Shown: one piece after another, positions 25,494 through 33,004 of the stretch
Position numbering within the stretch: the first letter of the stretch is position 1
Layout: each line of letters opens with the position of its first letter
NCBI RefSeq assembly: GCF_021390245.1
Contig: NZ_JAJUXH010000015.1
Coordinates: 124,001-188,000 of the forward strand
DNA: 64,000 bases
Source of the DNA: Dyadobacter sp. CY323
GTDB lineage: Bacteria > Bacteroidota > Bacteroidia > Cytophagales > Spirosomataceae
Direction: 5' to 3'
The notes under the pieces: generated by a model
The model's database searches: none
What the model was told of the DNA's origin: nothing
What the model saw: only the letters and a program-made list of their open reading frames with translations
Position numbers and translations under genes: made by a program

Positions 25494-26717
25494 CTATTGA
25501 TTTACACTAATTCCGACATTACCCAGTAAAATATCCCAGTTGGTAGTCTGCTGCCCCTCCACCGTTTTCTTGTAAGACTGCAGTTTCACCTTGACACTCT
25601 TTTGGGTCACATCGCTATACATGACATCCTGATTATTAGTGCCGTATCCGGTAAAAGTTTGCGATCCAGTGATCGTTCCGTAATAGTTCCCATCACTGGC
25701 TTCGGTCAGGTCTTTCACGTAATTCACCTCGTTCCAGGCAATACTGGTCGAGCTATAAGGAAGCAGTTTGAGCCTGGTCAGATAGTCTTTAACCGGGTAC
25801 TTCCGCTTCCCTTGCCGGTTGGAGGAAGAAACTTCGATGGTAGCGTCCGCAAGAAACAATTTGACTGCCTGCTCGATGGCATCATCCTTTTTGTCGGGAT
25901 CAATGCTCTTGTCGCTGATGATGTTCAGATACTGGACGAATTCATCCACTTTTTTTATGCCCTTTTTACCATACGAACTGATCTCTTCCTCAGACAAACC
26001 TTTCTTTGGAGCTGCTGCCTGAACAACTGGCTCCGCCGGCTTCTGAACTGCTGGCTCAGGCTGCTTTTGCGCCACGGGTTCATTCCATTTTTGTGCAGGA
26101 GCCGCAACCTGTTCCGAAGCTGTCTCTACCATCTTTTCAGCAGTCACATTGGGTTGCCCCTGCGGGACTGACTTTTTTGCCGGCTGGCTGATCGCCTTTT
26201 GTACCTGCGCTTTTGCGCTTTCCAGTAATGGGGCTGCATCGGTGGCGGGTAAGATAAATTCGTGGTGCCCTTCTTTAAAAATGATCAGCGCCAGCTCATT
26301 CCTGTTGATCGACGCGGTACTACCCTGCGGCGTATTGTAATTTACCACATTATCGCTTTTGTAGCTGATGTTGCATTCGATGACTTTGAGCGGACTAGCC
26401 TGCACAAGTAAATCATTTGACGGTCCGGCCGCATTATAAAAATTCATAATCTGCTGCGAAGCCTGTGCAGGATCGGAAGGCAGATCCGAGACCAAAAGAT
26501 AGTTACCACGGGCATTAAATGCGACCAGCACATTCTCCCGGGGAACACTCCTCTTCACCATCCGCTCCCCTTTCATCTCACCCACTTTTACGATGCTTTC
26601 GGTAGCTTCGATGAGTTTGAAGGGGAAGCTGCTGCCGTTGGACCAGTAAAGGGTTTCCTGGGCTTGGGTGGAAGTGCTGCATAAAGCAGTTAACAGAATT
26701 AGGTAAATTATTTTCAT
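25494..26717 (-). CDS. Secreted protein with C-terminal NTF2-like domain and Gln/Pro/Ala-rich linker
   Basis: 407 residues, signal peptide 1-19 (TALCSTSTQAQ). Residues 20-150 are beta-rich (TLYWSNGSSFPFKLIEATESIVKVGEMKG), loosely similar in layout to the modules of the neighbouring barrel proteins. Residues about 165-250 are a low-complexity QPA/KPA/EPV linker. Residues about 255-407 read KKVDEFVQYLNIISDKSIDPDKKDDAIEQAVKLF, then VKDYLTRLKLL, a helix-plus-strand order as in NTF2/SnoaL-like domains (inference), often ligand-binding or scaffolding. No enzyme motif. Three bases separate it from the OmpA gene; 73 bases separate it from the lipoprotein gene upstream. Confidence 0.6.
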   Translation of the reverse strand: MKIIYLILLTALCSTSTQAQETLYWSNGSSFPFKLIEATESIVKVGEMKGERMVKRSVPRENVLVAFNARGNYLLVSDLPSDPAQASQQIMNFYNAAGPSNDLLVQASPLKVIECNISYKSDNVVNYNTPQGSTASINRNELALIIFKEGHHEFILPATDAAPLLESAKAQVQKAISQPAKKSVPQGQPNVTAEKMVETASEQVAAPAQKWNEPVAQKQPEPAVQKPAEPVVQAAAPKKGLSEEEISSYGKKGIKKVDEFVQYLNIISDKSIDPDKKDDAIEQAVKLFLADATIEVSSSNRQGKRKYPVKDYLTRLKLLPYSSTSIAWNEVNYVKDLTEASDGNYYGTITGSQTFTGYGTNNQDVMYSDVTQKSVKVKLQSYKKTVEGQQTTNWDILLGNVGISVNQ

Positions 26718-26790
26718 ATTTAAGTAGAGTTGTTGGGGTTTAAATCTGGTCTTGAAGACACGTACGTAACATCATTATAACTGGCAGCCA

Positions 26791-27702
26791 TCATTGCAAA
26801 TCCACAGTTGTACATTGATTTGCATAAACAGTAACTGTTTTTGATGTGCTATATGGTGGAGGTGCTTCCCCTCCCAGTGGCTTTATAAAATAAATTTTGC
26901 CGCTTACCCTGTGTTCCCCCGGTGTCACTTCCCGGGTATAACAATACGTTGCTCCGCAGGCAGGAGCTGATTTATATTGGCCAGCAGATACATATCCCGT
27001 ACCACCAACGCTGGAAATACTGACGTTAATCACATTGTGGCCATTCGGAAATCCATATTCGGGTAGACTGCACCAGACCATTATTGTTCCTTTCCCTGAA
27101 GCGACACCACCGCAGGAAGACACAGGCACCAGGTCAAATCCATACCATTGTTTTGTTGACTGCTTAAAACTCAGGACAGCGATTTGTGAATCGACGGGCG
27201 TACTCCCGGTACTTTGATGCACAATGTAAATTGTTCCCGCGTTGGACTTGATGAGTTCGCCTTTTGAATTAACCATCGCACCCCACTTAATATTCTGAAC
27301 ACTACCTGGGCTAAACCCGCTCGCTTTGTAGGTTATCACACCGGTTCCGTCACTGGAATAAGAGACACAAAAATCAAAATCCTTTGAATCCCAGGCTCCA
27401 ACGAGTTCCGGAATTTTGTATGTTGTAGTTGTTGAAGCTCCGGATTGTGATGCGATACACTGAAAGCCATTCGGCAACACATTGCCGCAGGCCAGATTCA
27501 CATTCCCGGTTCCCGGCGTTCCCTGATTTCCTTCCTCCTCAGATCCACCAGGAGAAATTGGGCCCCCACCTGATCCAGTGTTTTTAGCCTTTATTTTTTC
27601 AGACAAATCATCGAAATCGTCTGTCATAAAATTACTATCGCACCCAAAGGCAATCGTAAAAATCGCGACATAAGTCATCAAGAATGTAAAACTTCTCTTC
27701 AT
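26791..27702 (-). CDS. Hypothetical lipoprotein with Gly-rich linker
   Basis: 303 residues from the ATG at 27702, chosen because it opens the signal (SFTFLMTYVAIFTIAFGCDS) with Cys21 in a lipobox; the frame start at 27735 would place the signal too deep and overlap the upstream gene. A Gly/Ser/Pro/Glu-rich linker (about 40-68) leads to a beta-rich body with six or more Cys, possibly disulfide-bonded (NLACGNVL, FQCIA, FDFCVSY, VSSCGG, MVWCSLP, APACGATYCYTRE, NQCTTV). Family not recognised. It sits 11 bases after the 318-residue barrel gene, so they are cotranscribed. Confidence 0.6.
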   Translation of the reverse strand: MKRSFTFLMTYVAIFTIAFGCDSNFMTDDFDDLSEKIKAKNTGSGGGPISPGGSEEEGNQGTPGTGNVNLACGNVLPNGFQCIASQSGASTTTTYKIPELVGAWDSKDFDFCVSYSSDGTGVITYKASGFSPGSVQNIKWGAMVNSKGELIKSNAGTIYIVHQSTGSTPVDSQIAVLSFKQSTKQWYGFDLVPVSSCGGVASGKGTIMVWCSLPEYGFPNGHNVINVSISSVGGTGYVSAGQYKSAPACGATYCYTREVTPGEHRVSGKIYFIKPLGGEAPPPYSTSKTVTVYANQCTTVDLQ

Positions 27703-27713
27703 AATCCTAAGCT

Positions 27714-28670
27714 TTAAAAGCCAATTGCTAAACAAAATGTACCGTTGAAACCAGACGTTGTTGTGAGATACTGGTCAAAACCCATCCTCACATAAAGGGT
27801 TCGCAGGCCACGGCGATTTTGTACGAGATATTTCTGTATGTACTCCGACGAATGAAGCCCTCCTCCTACCTTTGCTGCTGACTGACTTGGGTTGATATCG
27901 TTCGAACTGGCCGATGATACCCAGGTAACCGAACCAAATGGCCCGCCGGCGATACCAAAAGTGAAAAACCTTTTGATGTCAAATTCCCGAAAAATATAAG
28001 GACTAAGGATATGTTTGGAGCCCTTATAATAGTCGTTTTCGAGCGTAAAATCTTCGTATTCTGCGTAGTAGTCAAACAAGTTATTGATCTCTATGCCAAA
28101 TCCGGCATTGGATTTCTTTTGATTCGGACTGCGCCCCTTGTTAAAAGCAAAGCGCTCATAGCCCACTTTAAATCCCGGATGATATTCATAAGGGCCGAGC
28201 CCGGTATAATAATTTCCTGTCTTTTGCCTGGTAACACTACCTGCTATAAAAAGCCTGTTTTTTTTCTTCTCAGACTTGAAAGAAATCGAATCACCATGCG
28301 GTTTTGATATTCCTCCGGAAATTCGTTTTGCTTGGTTTTCTGTTATGTTTGGTTTGCTATTGTTGTCCGAATAAGTTTCTTCCATGGCCTTTTTTATCTT
28401 AGGCTCAATCGCTTTCGTCACCGTTTGCGGCGTTATTAGTTCGACGTCGTTATTCGCATAAATGATCTTCCATACTTTGTCCCGTTTGATGCGAAGAGGT
28501 GATTTGCGGGAAATATCCGTTGTTAAAAAATAAGTAACATCCTGCTCTCCAATTTCATCAATAATGACACTCAATGAGGTTAAATCTATCTTAATAATTA
28601 AATCAGATTCTTTCTGGGCACAGGCCAAGGAACCTGATAGCAGCAAAAACAAAAGACATACAACCCGCAT
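27714..28670 (-). CDS. Predicted outer-membrane barrel protein, third paralogue of the shared N-terminal module
   Basis: 318 residues from the ATG at 28670 (a TTG at 28676 is also in frame). Signal peptide ends in SLACAQ. One module: DLIIKIDLTSLSVIIDEIGEQDVTYFL...VWKIIYANNDVE, alignable without gaps to those in 21911-22954 and 22975-24189. After a charged linker (about 80-135) the rest has barrel-like strands with many Tyr/Phe/Gly (GNYYTGLGPYEYHPGFKVGY, GFGIEINNLFDYYAEY, FFTFGIAGGPFGSVTWV) and ends FCLAIGF, an outer-membrane type end. Function unknown. 105 bases behind the Ig-like lipoprotein gene. Confidence 0.6.
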   Translation of the reverse strand: MRVVCLLFLLLSGSLACAQKESDLIIKIDLTSLSVIIDEIGEQDVTYFLTTDISRKSPLRIKRDKVWKIIYANNDVELITPQTVTKAIEPKIKKAMEETYSDNNSKPNITENQAKRISGGISKPHGDSISFKSEKKKNRLFIAGSVTRQKTGNYYTGLGPYEYHPGFKVGYERFAFNKGRSPNQKKSNAGFGIEINNLFDYYAEYEDFTLENDYYKGSKHILSPYIFREFDIKRFFTFGIAGGPFGSVTWVSSASSNDINPSQSAAKVGGGLHSSEYIQKYLVQNRRGLRTLYVRMGFDQYLTTTSGFNGTFCLAIGF

Positions 28671-28775
28671 TTGCAACGATTATTAAAGTTTGTGATGAAT
28701 ACTTTTAAAAATCAGTATAAAAGACTGGTATTTCATAAAAGCACATGGTTAAGCGAGCCGAAATTAGACCCCGGA

Positions 28776-31151
28776 TCAGTATTTGTCTCGAACTCGAATT
28801 GGTGAATGTCCTTTTCTAACGCTGTCAGGCTTCCGGTGTACCTGTGTCTTTTTAGCGGAGCTAGCTTTCGATGCTGAAATGCGTCCTGACTCGGCCACCC
28901 TTTCAAATTCGCTGTACCCATAACCGTCTTCAAATTCCGAAAATAAGACCATTTTACTCTCATCTAATGTTTCAATTGACCCTGCGTAGGCCTCATCATC
29001 ATCATCCCAATGAATGTATAATTCCCTTTTGTTTTCGTCTACTCGGTAACTGCCATATGACTCATCGAGCTCATTATTGCGGTGAACATGAATCGTCCGG
29101 TCAATTAGTGCCCCATTTTCTTTGAAGACGAGATAGTCTATATCCTCTGCATCATCATAAGTTTCTTCGTAATATTGACCATCTTCCTTGCCATATTCTT
29201 TAATCCATTTCCAAGTCCCCAAAATCAACGTTCCCAGACTACCCTCCTTACCCCCACCCGCCGTAAACACCACCGGCGAACCCACCGCCGGCGTCCCATC
29301 TTTCTTCTTCACCGAAACTTCCACATTCTGCCCGCCGGACGGGCCCAGTTTCCAATTGGCTGAGACCAACCCTTCTGCATTGGTAATGCGTTGCAAATTC
29401 CCGAAATCGCCCCCGCCAGCCAGGATCTTCCAGGTTACTTCTACACCGGCCTCTGGTTTCCCTTCGCCGTTTAATACACGGATGGTGAGGGGCTTGGCAA
29501 GTTCTTTACCATACTGCCCCTGTTGACTATTACCTGAGGCGATCTCTACCTTCCTATCATTGCCGTCAAATCCATTAGCTTTAAAGAGCGCTGTCGTTGA
29601 GCCTTTGGCCTTATTTGCATATGCTTCCAATTGCTGCTCCCCTTTTCCGGGCGTCCAGCTTATCTGCGCAATGCCGTCGTAATTGGTTTCCGATTCGGTT
29701 GCGCTTACTTTGCCACCGCCGGATTTGATTACCCAGTTGACCGTCGCTTTAATGGCAGGCTTGCCATCTTCGGTACGCACCTTCACAACTAATGGCTTTG
29801 GAAAAGCTTTACCTGCTTCCCCTTTCTGGTTGCCGCCACTCACCGTATCTACCCGGTAAACCGGCTGCTCGCCGCATTTGACCAGTTTTAATCCCACCAC
29901 CTGAAAACAGCTGTCGATGGATGCTTTGGCCTGAAATAAATCGTTAGTGTGTGCAGTAATGTTGGCTGCGGTCATGAATTTGGTAGCAATACCCAGCAGC
30001 GAGAATGTTTTGCCGACGCTTTTCAGGAATTTAAAAGAGTCCAGGTCGCCGCCGCATTCTTCCAAAAGATCCTCGGCACTTTGTAGCGCTTCGCCGGTAA
30101 TCTCCAAAGTCAATGCAGCAAAGACAGCCGCCGAGTTCGCATTTTCCAATGCCATTTCTCTTTTAGCCATAATGCTGGTCAGTGTTGCCGGTACAGATTC
30201 AACTAATGCCTCATTACAATCCAGGGGTATCGGGAAAATATCGCGCAAAATGCCCAGCAGGAACCGGTGTACATTTTCATTTCTGGCCATGCGGCTTTCC
30301 AATGTTTCATCGCCGGCGAAAGGTTTACCCGACCTGATTTTGATCGTATACTCGCCATTTCCCGAAAGCGTAAACTGGACGGGCGCAGGAATTCCGTAGC
30401 CATCGCCAAACACACCGGCCGCAGCTTCTGAAAGGCTGGTCGCAAAAAGAGTCCGGCCTGCGATCACATATTTGGGGCCGACGGCCTTGTTATCCTTATA
30501 AACCCCAGCCACATATGTGTGGGCTACCTGGTTGTTTTGCAGCAGTACTTCCGTATTGGCAGTCGTGATTTTGATAGGATCCTTGTATCCGGTTGTTGCC
30601 GTTGTCCTCAAACCTGTGGTGGATTTGAATACAGTAGCAATGGCCTGGATCATTTCGGTATTGGTCGTATCTGTAACGGCCCGACCTGCCTGTAATCCCA
30701 TGGTGACCTGTTGCACCAGCTCTTTATATGCAGGATCAGCTTTGATCTTTTCGATCATTTCGAGCTTGCCCGACAAAGACAATGAGCGCAACGTAAGCGT
30801 GTTCATCAAAAGCGCCAATGCCGTCGATTCGCTCGAAATGCTGTAATCGGTCTGGCCGGGATAGTTGTAACCCAATAAGAGTACGTCACCTTGGCTATTG
30901 TTAAGCACGGTGGTTGAAACCTTGCCACTCGTGTCGAGCGCAAATTTGGAAGCCACCGGGATACTGCTGCCAACAGAAGAAAGCACGACTAACCCGGCGG
31001 TATCTGCTTTTGTGTTTTGTGGCAAAATGACCCTACCCGAAATCTGGCCTTCCTCTACCACCGGACCTGGCAGCTGAACGTTGACTTCCCGCGTGCAGCT
31101 CAGACTAAAAAGGAACAGGTAAAAAAATGATAAGAGCAGAAGTTTTTTCAT
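28776..31151 (-). CDS. Large lipoprotein with bacterial Ig-like domains and C-terminal lipocalin-like segment
   Basis: 791 residues from the ATG at 31151, which begins a lipoprotein signal (MKKLLLLSFFYLFLFSLSC, Cys19); the 22 upstream codons in frame are leader. Residues about 30-430 are mixed helical without a known family. Two Big-type Ig-like domains follow at about 440-540 and 545-645 (GGNQKGEAGKAFPKPLVVKV..., SGNSQQGQYGKELAKPLTIRV...). Residues about 660-760 resemble lipocalin-like domains (ILGTWKWIKEYGKEDG). The tail is basic/Ser-rich. Ig-like lipoproteins are usually surface adhesins or assembly factors. A regulator palindrome and -7-like box precede it (31186-31235). First gene of the envelope array. 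Confidence 0.7.
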   Translation of the reverse strand: MKKLLLLSFFYLFLFSLSCTREVNVQLPGPVVEEGQISGRVILPQNTKADTAGLVVLSSVGSSIPVASKFALDTSGKVSTTVLNNSQGDVLLLGYNYPGQTDYSISSESTALALLMNTLTLRSLSLSGKLEMIEKIKADPAYKELVQQVTMGLQAGRAVTDTTNTEMIQAIATVFKSTTGLRTTATTGYKDPIKITTANTEVLLQNNQVAHTYVAGVYKDNKAVGPKYVIAGRTLFATSLSEAAAGVFGDGYGIPAPVQFTLSGNGEYTIKIRSGKPFAGDETLESRMARNENVHRFLLGILRDIFPIPLDCNEALVESVPATLTSIMAKREMALENANSAAVFAALTLEITGEALQSAEDLLEECGGDLDSFKFLKSVGKTFSLLGIATKFMTAANITAHTNDLFQAKASIDSCFQVVGLKLVKCGEQPVYRVDTVSGGNQKGEAGKAFPKPLVVKVRTEDGKPAIKATVNWVIKSGGGKVSATESETNYDGIAQISWTPGKGEQQLEAYANKAKGSTTALFKANGFDGNDRKVEIASGNSQQGQYGKELAKPLTIRVLNGEGKPEAGVEVTWKILAGGGDFGNLQRITNAEGLVSANWKLGPSGGQNVEVSVKKKDGTPAVGSPVVFTAGGGKEGSLGTLILGTWKWIKEYGKEDGQYYEETYDDAEDIDYLVFKENGALIDRTIHVHRNNELDESYGSYRVDENKRELYIHWDDDDEAYAGSIETLDESKMVLFSEFEDGYGYSEFERVAESGRISASKASSAKKTQVHRKPDSVRKGHSPIRVRDKY

Positions 31152-31185
31152 CCAAAAAATGATGATAGAGTTGGGTTTCGTATGA

Positions 31186-31235
31186 CAAATTTGCAATGGA
31201 ATCAGCAAGTCCTGCAATACCCCGATGGGGGTATT
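31186..31235 (-). promoter_or_regulatory. Palindromic regulator site A and promoter of the Ig-like lipoprotein gene
   Basis: Palindrome AATACCCC (31216-31223), GATG, GGGGTATT (31228-31235). On the minus strand, 22 bases later, CAAATTTG (31193-31186) matches the -7 box TAnnTTTG at seven of eight... the first T being replaced by C. The start codon is 34 bases further on. The palindrome centre is 36 bases from the box centre, i.e. near -42, where activators bind. The same arrangement recurs at 32910-32989 and 41421-41469. Confidence 0.7.
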
Positions 31236-31293
31236 TTCACAATGGCAACATTCAACGTATCGGTATATACGTACTCACTTTTTCAGTATGGTG

Positions 31294-31307
31294 GGGCTGA
31301 TCAGCCC
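31294..31307 (-). terminator. Palindromic hairpin after the FN3 lipoprotein gene
   Basis: Perfect 14-bp palindrome GGGCTGATCAGCCC, able to form a GGGCT/AGCCC stem with a GATC loop, 39 bases past the stop of 31347-32879. No T-run follows on the minus strand, so a rho-independent terminator is only possible. Confidence 0.3.
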
Positions 31308-31346
31308 TATGAATCTATTGAAGGTTCCGTTTGACTGAGGAGATAG

Positions 31347-32879
31347 CTACTGCCGGATATAAGTGTTCGTAAAGTATTCCGATCTTCCATCCAGCATTGT
31401 ATTCGACGTTGTGGTAATGCTCTTACCATCGCTGCTCATGGTGATAACGCCATCATAAGACCATACTTGTCCGACAGGTACACCGGCCGTGATCTTCACT
31501 GCCATTTCCAGGAAATTCCATTTGTTTGCCGAAACCTTGCTGATATTTTTGAATTTTTGATCACCGATTTTGACCACACCTTTATCTACTGACGGCTGCC
31601 AGGCACTGCCAAAAGCGTAAAATTTCCCTAAGGTTCCAGAAATTTCAATACCTAATCCTGAGGCACTCAGCCACTTCCCATCCAACGACATGTTAACATT
31701 TACAATCGTTACAAAACTAATTTCATTTCCATACCCGGTCCCGGCATCGTTTGTAGCATAAGCCCGCAGATAGTATTTGGTATTCGGTTGCAGGCCCGCC
31801 ATCGAACTCGTGAAAGTACCCGTGCTTTTACCGTCTGTTGTTTTGGATGTTAAAGCAACCGTCGGGCCAGGAGTGGTGCTCCATACGATACCCCGGGCCG
31901 TAACATCCGAACCGTTGTCATTCGAAATGGACCCGCCTGATTTGGCTGCGTCACTGCCGATGCTGGTAACCGGTGCGGTAGTAAGTACGGGCACGTCAAA
32001 ATTTCCAATATCCCCCGGGCAGGAAAATGTGTACTGCCATAGCGTCCCGCCGTTTTCACAACCTGAAACCACCACTTCGATATCACTGCCCAGTGCAGGA
32101 TCGTAGTTAAACAGGAATGCCGATTTTTTGCCGAAATATCCCTTACTCTCAGTTGCCACATTGCAGTCCAGTGCCTTACGAAGCGTGCTCCGATCAGTTT
32201 GCGGGCCGGTGCCTCCGATCCACACCCCTTTCTGGAAAACGTCGATCTTATCTTTAACGACATAGGTATCGTAGCTGATCCTGATTTTGCCGGATGCATT
32301 GCCGAGTTTAAAAATGTTACTTGTCAATCCCTGCCCTCCGGAAACTTTGGTAGTCGCACAATTGCTTGGCTTGGTCACGGTAACTTTGATCTCATTTGCA
32401 GCACTGATCCTTCTGTTGCTATCGTAATATTTACATACTAATATAAAAGTACCTCCGGTCACCAGCGATGACAAATCGATTGGAATCGAAGCCACATCGT
32501 CAATTTGCCTTTTAATGGGTACATCATAATAGTGCGCAGCTCCTTTAACCTGTATGTAAACGCCTATAATCCCGGAGACTGAGCTGATGTCGGCCGGCAA
32601 AACAATGGTGCTTCCTGAACTATATGAAACGGTCTGGTCATAATTGAGTACAACCGGCGCGTCGGGAACGCTGGAAGATGCGGGAAGCGCCGGGCTTTCC
32701 ACCCGCGCGGCCCCGGCGATTTTTAGCGATTTTGATAGTTGCTCTGCATTGGAAGGGTCAACAGGCCCGCCCGTTTCTTCCTGCGGTTCCTCCTCCTCTT
32801 CATCATTGATCCGGATAGTAATATCCCGCTGACAGGATAAGAACATCATGACGACCACGAAATGTAAAATTGACTTCAT
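31347..32879 (-). CDS. Lipoprotein with fibronectin type III-like domain
   Basis: 510 residues from the ATG at 32879 (a GTG lies two codons upstream). Lipoprotein signal MKSILHFVVVMMFLSC, Cys16, followed by QRDITIRIN and an acidic stretch DEEEEEPQEE. The N-terminal architecture (signal, short QRDITI/TREVNV strand, linker) resembles the Ig-like lipoprotein 28776-31151. Residues about 295-395 are a Bacteroidota FN3-like module (VLTTAPVTSIGSDAAKSGG, RGIVWSTTPGP, LQPNTKYYLRAYATNDAGTG). The C-terminus is beta-rich with no family seen. Divergent from the first 7TMR kinase, with palindrome B between the starts, so both are probably controlled together. Confidence 0.7.
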   Translation of the reverse strand: MKSILHFVVVMMFLSCQRDITIRINDEEEEEPQEETGGPVDPSNAEQLSKSLKIAGAARVESPALPASSSVPDAPVVLNYDQTVSYSSGSTIVLPADISSVSGIIGVYIQVKGAAHYYDVPIKRQIDDVASIPIDLSSLVTGGTFILVCKYYDSNRRISAANEIKVTVTKPSNCATTKVSGGQGLTSNIFKLGNASGKIRISYDTYVVKDKIDVFQKGVWIGGTGPQTDRSTLRKALDCNVATESKGYFGKKSAFLFNYDPALGSDIEVVVSGCENGGTLWQYTFSCPGDIGNFDVPVLTTAPVTSIGSDAAKSGGSISNDNGSDVTARGIVWSTTPGPTVALTSKTTDGKSTGTFTSSMAGLQPNTKYYLRAYATNDAGTGYGNEISFVTIVNVNMSLDGKWLSASGLGIEISGTLGKFYAFGSAWQPSVDKGVVKIGDQKFKNISKVSANKWNFLEMAVKITAGVPVGQVWSYDGVITMSSDGKSITTTSNTMLDGRSEYFTNTYIRQ

Positions 32880-32909
32880 ACGCACTGACTGAAGAAGGGT
32901 TTACTACTG

Positions 32910-32989
32910 CAAATCTCAGCTGGTACACCTGCTTGCAGCAATACCCCGATGGGGGTATTTTTTACATGCAACCTCTCCCCGTATATTTC
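32910..32989. promoter_or_regulatory. Palindromic regulator site B with two divergent promoters
   Basis: Palindrome AATACCCC (32940-32947), GATG, GGGGTATT (32952-32959), identical to site A. Plus direction: 22 bases later TATATTTC (32982-32989), then the kinase ATG at 33005. Minus direction: 22 bases later GAGATTTG (32917-32910), then the lipoprotein ATG at 32879. Each box has seven of eight matches to TAnnTTTG. One site in the middle of two mirror-image promoters fits a single bound dimer that activates both. Confidence 0.7.
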
Positions 32990-33004
32990 GCCAAATATCA
33001 TTCT

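Noticed and set aside
32870..33004. Upstream extension of the first 7TMR kinase
   Set aside because: It would translate through the regulator palindrome and place the signal peptide 45 residues inside the protein.
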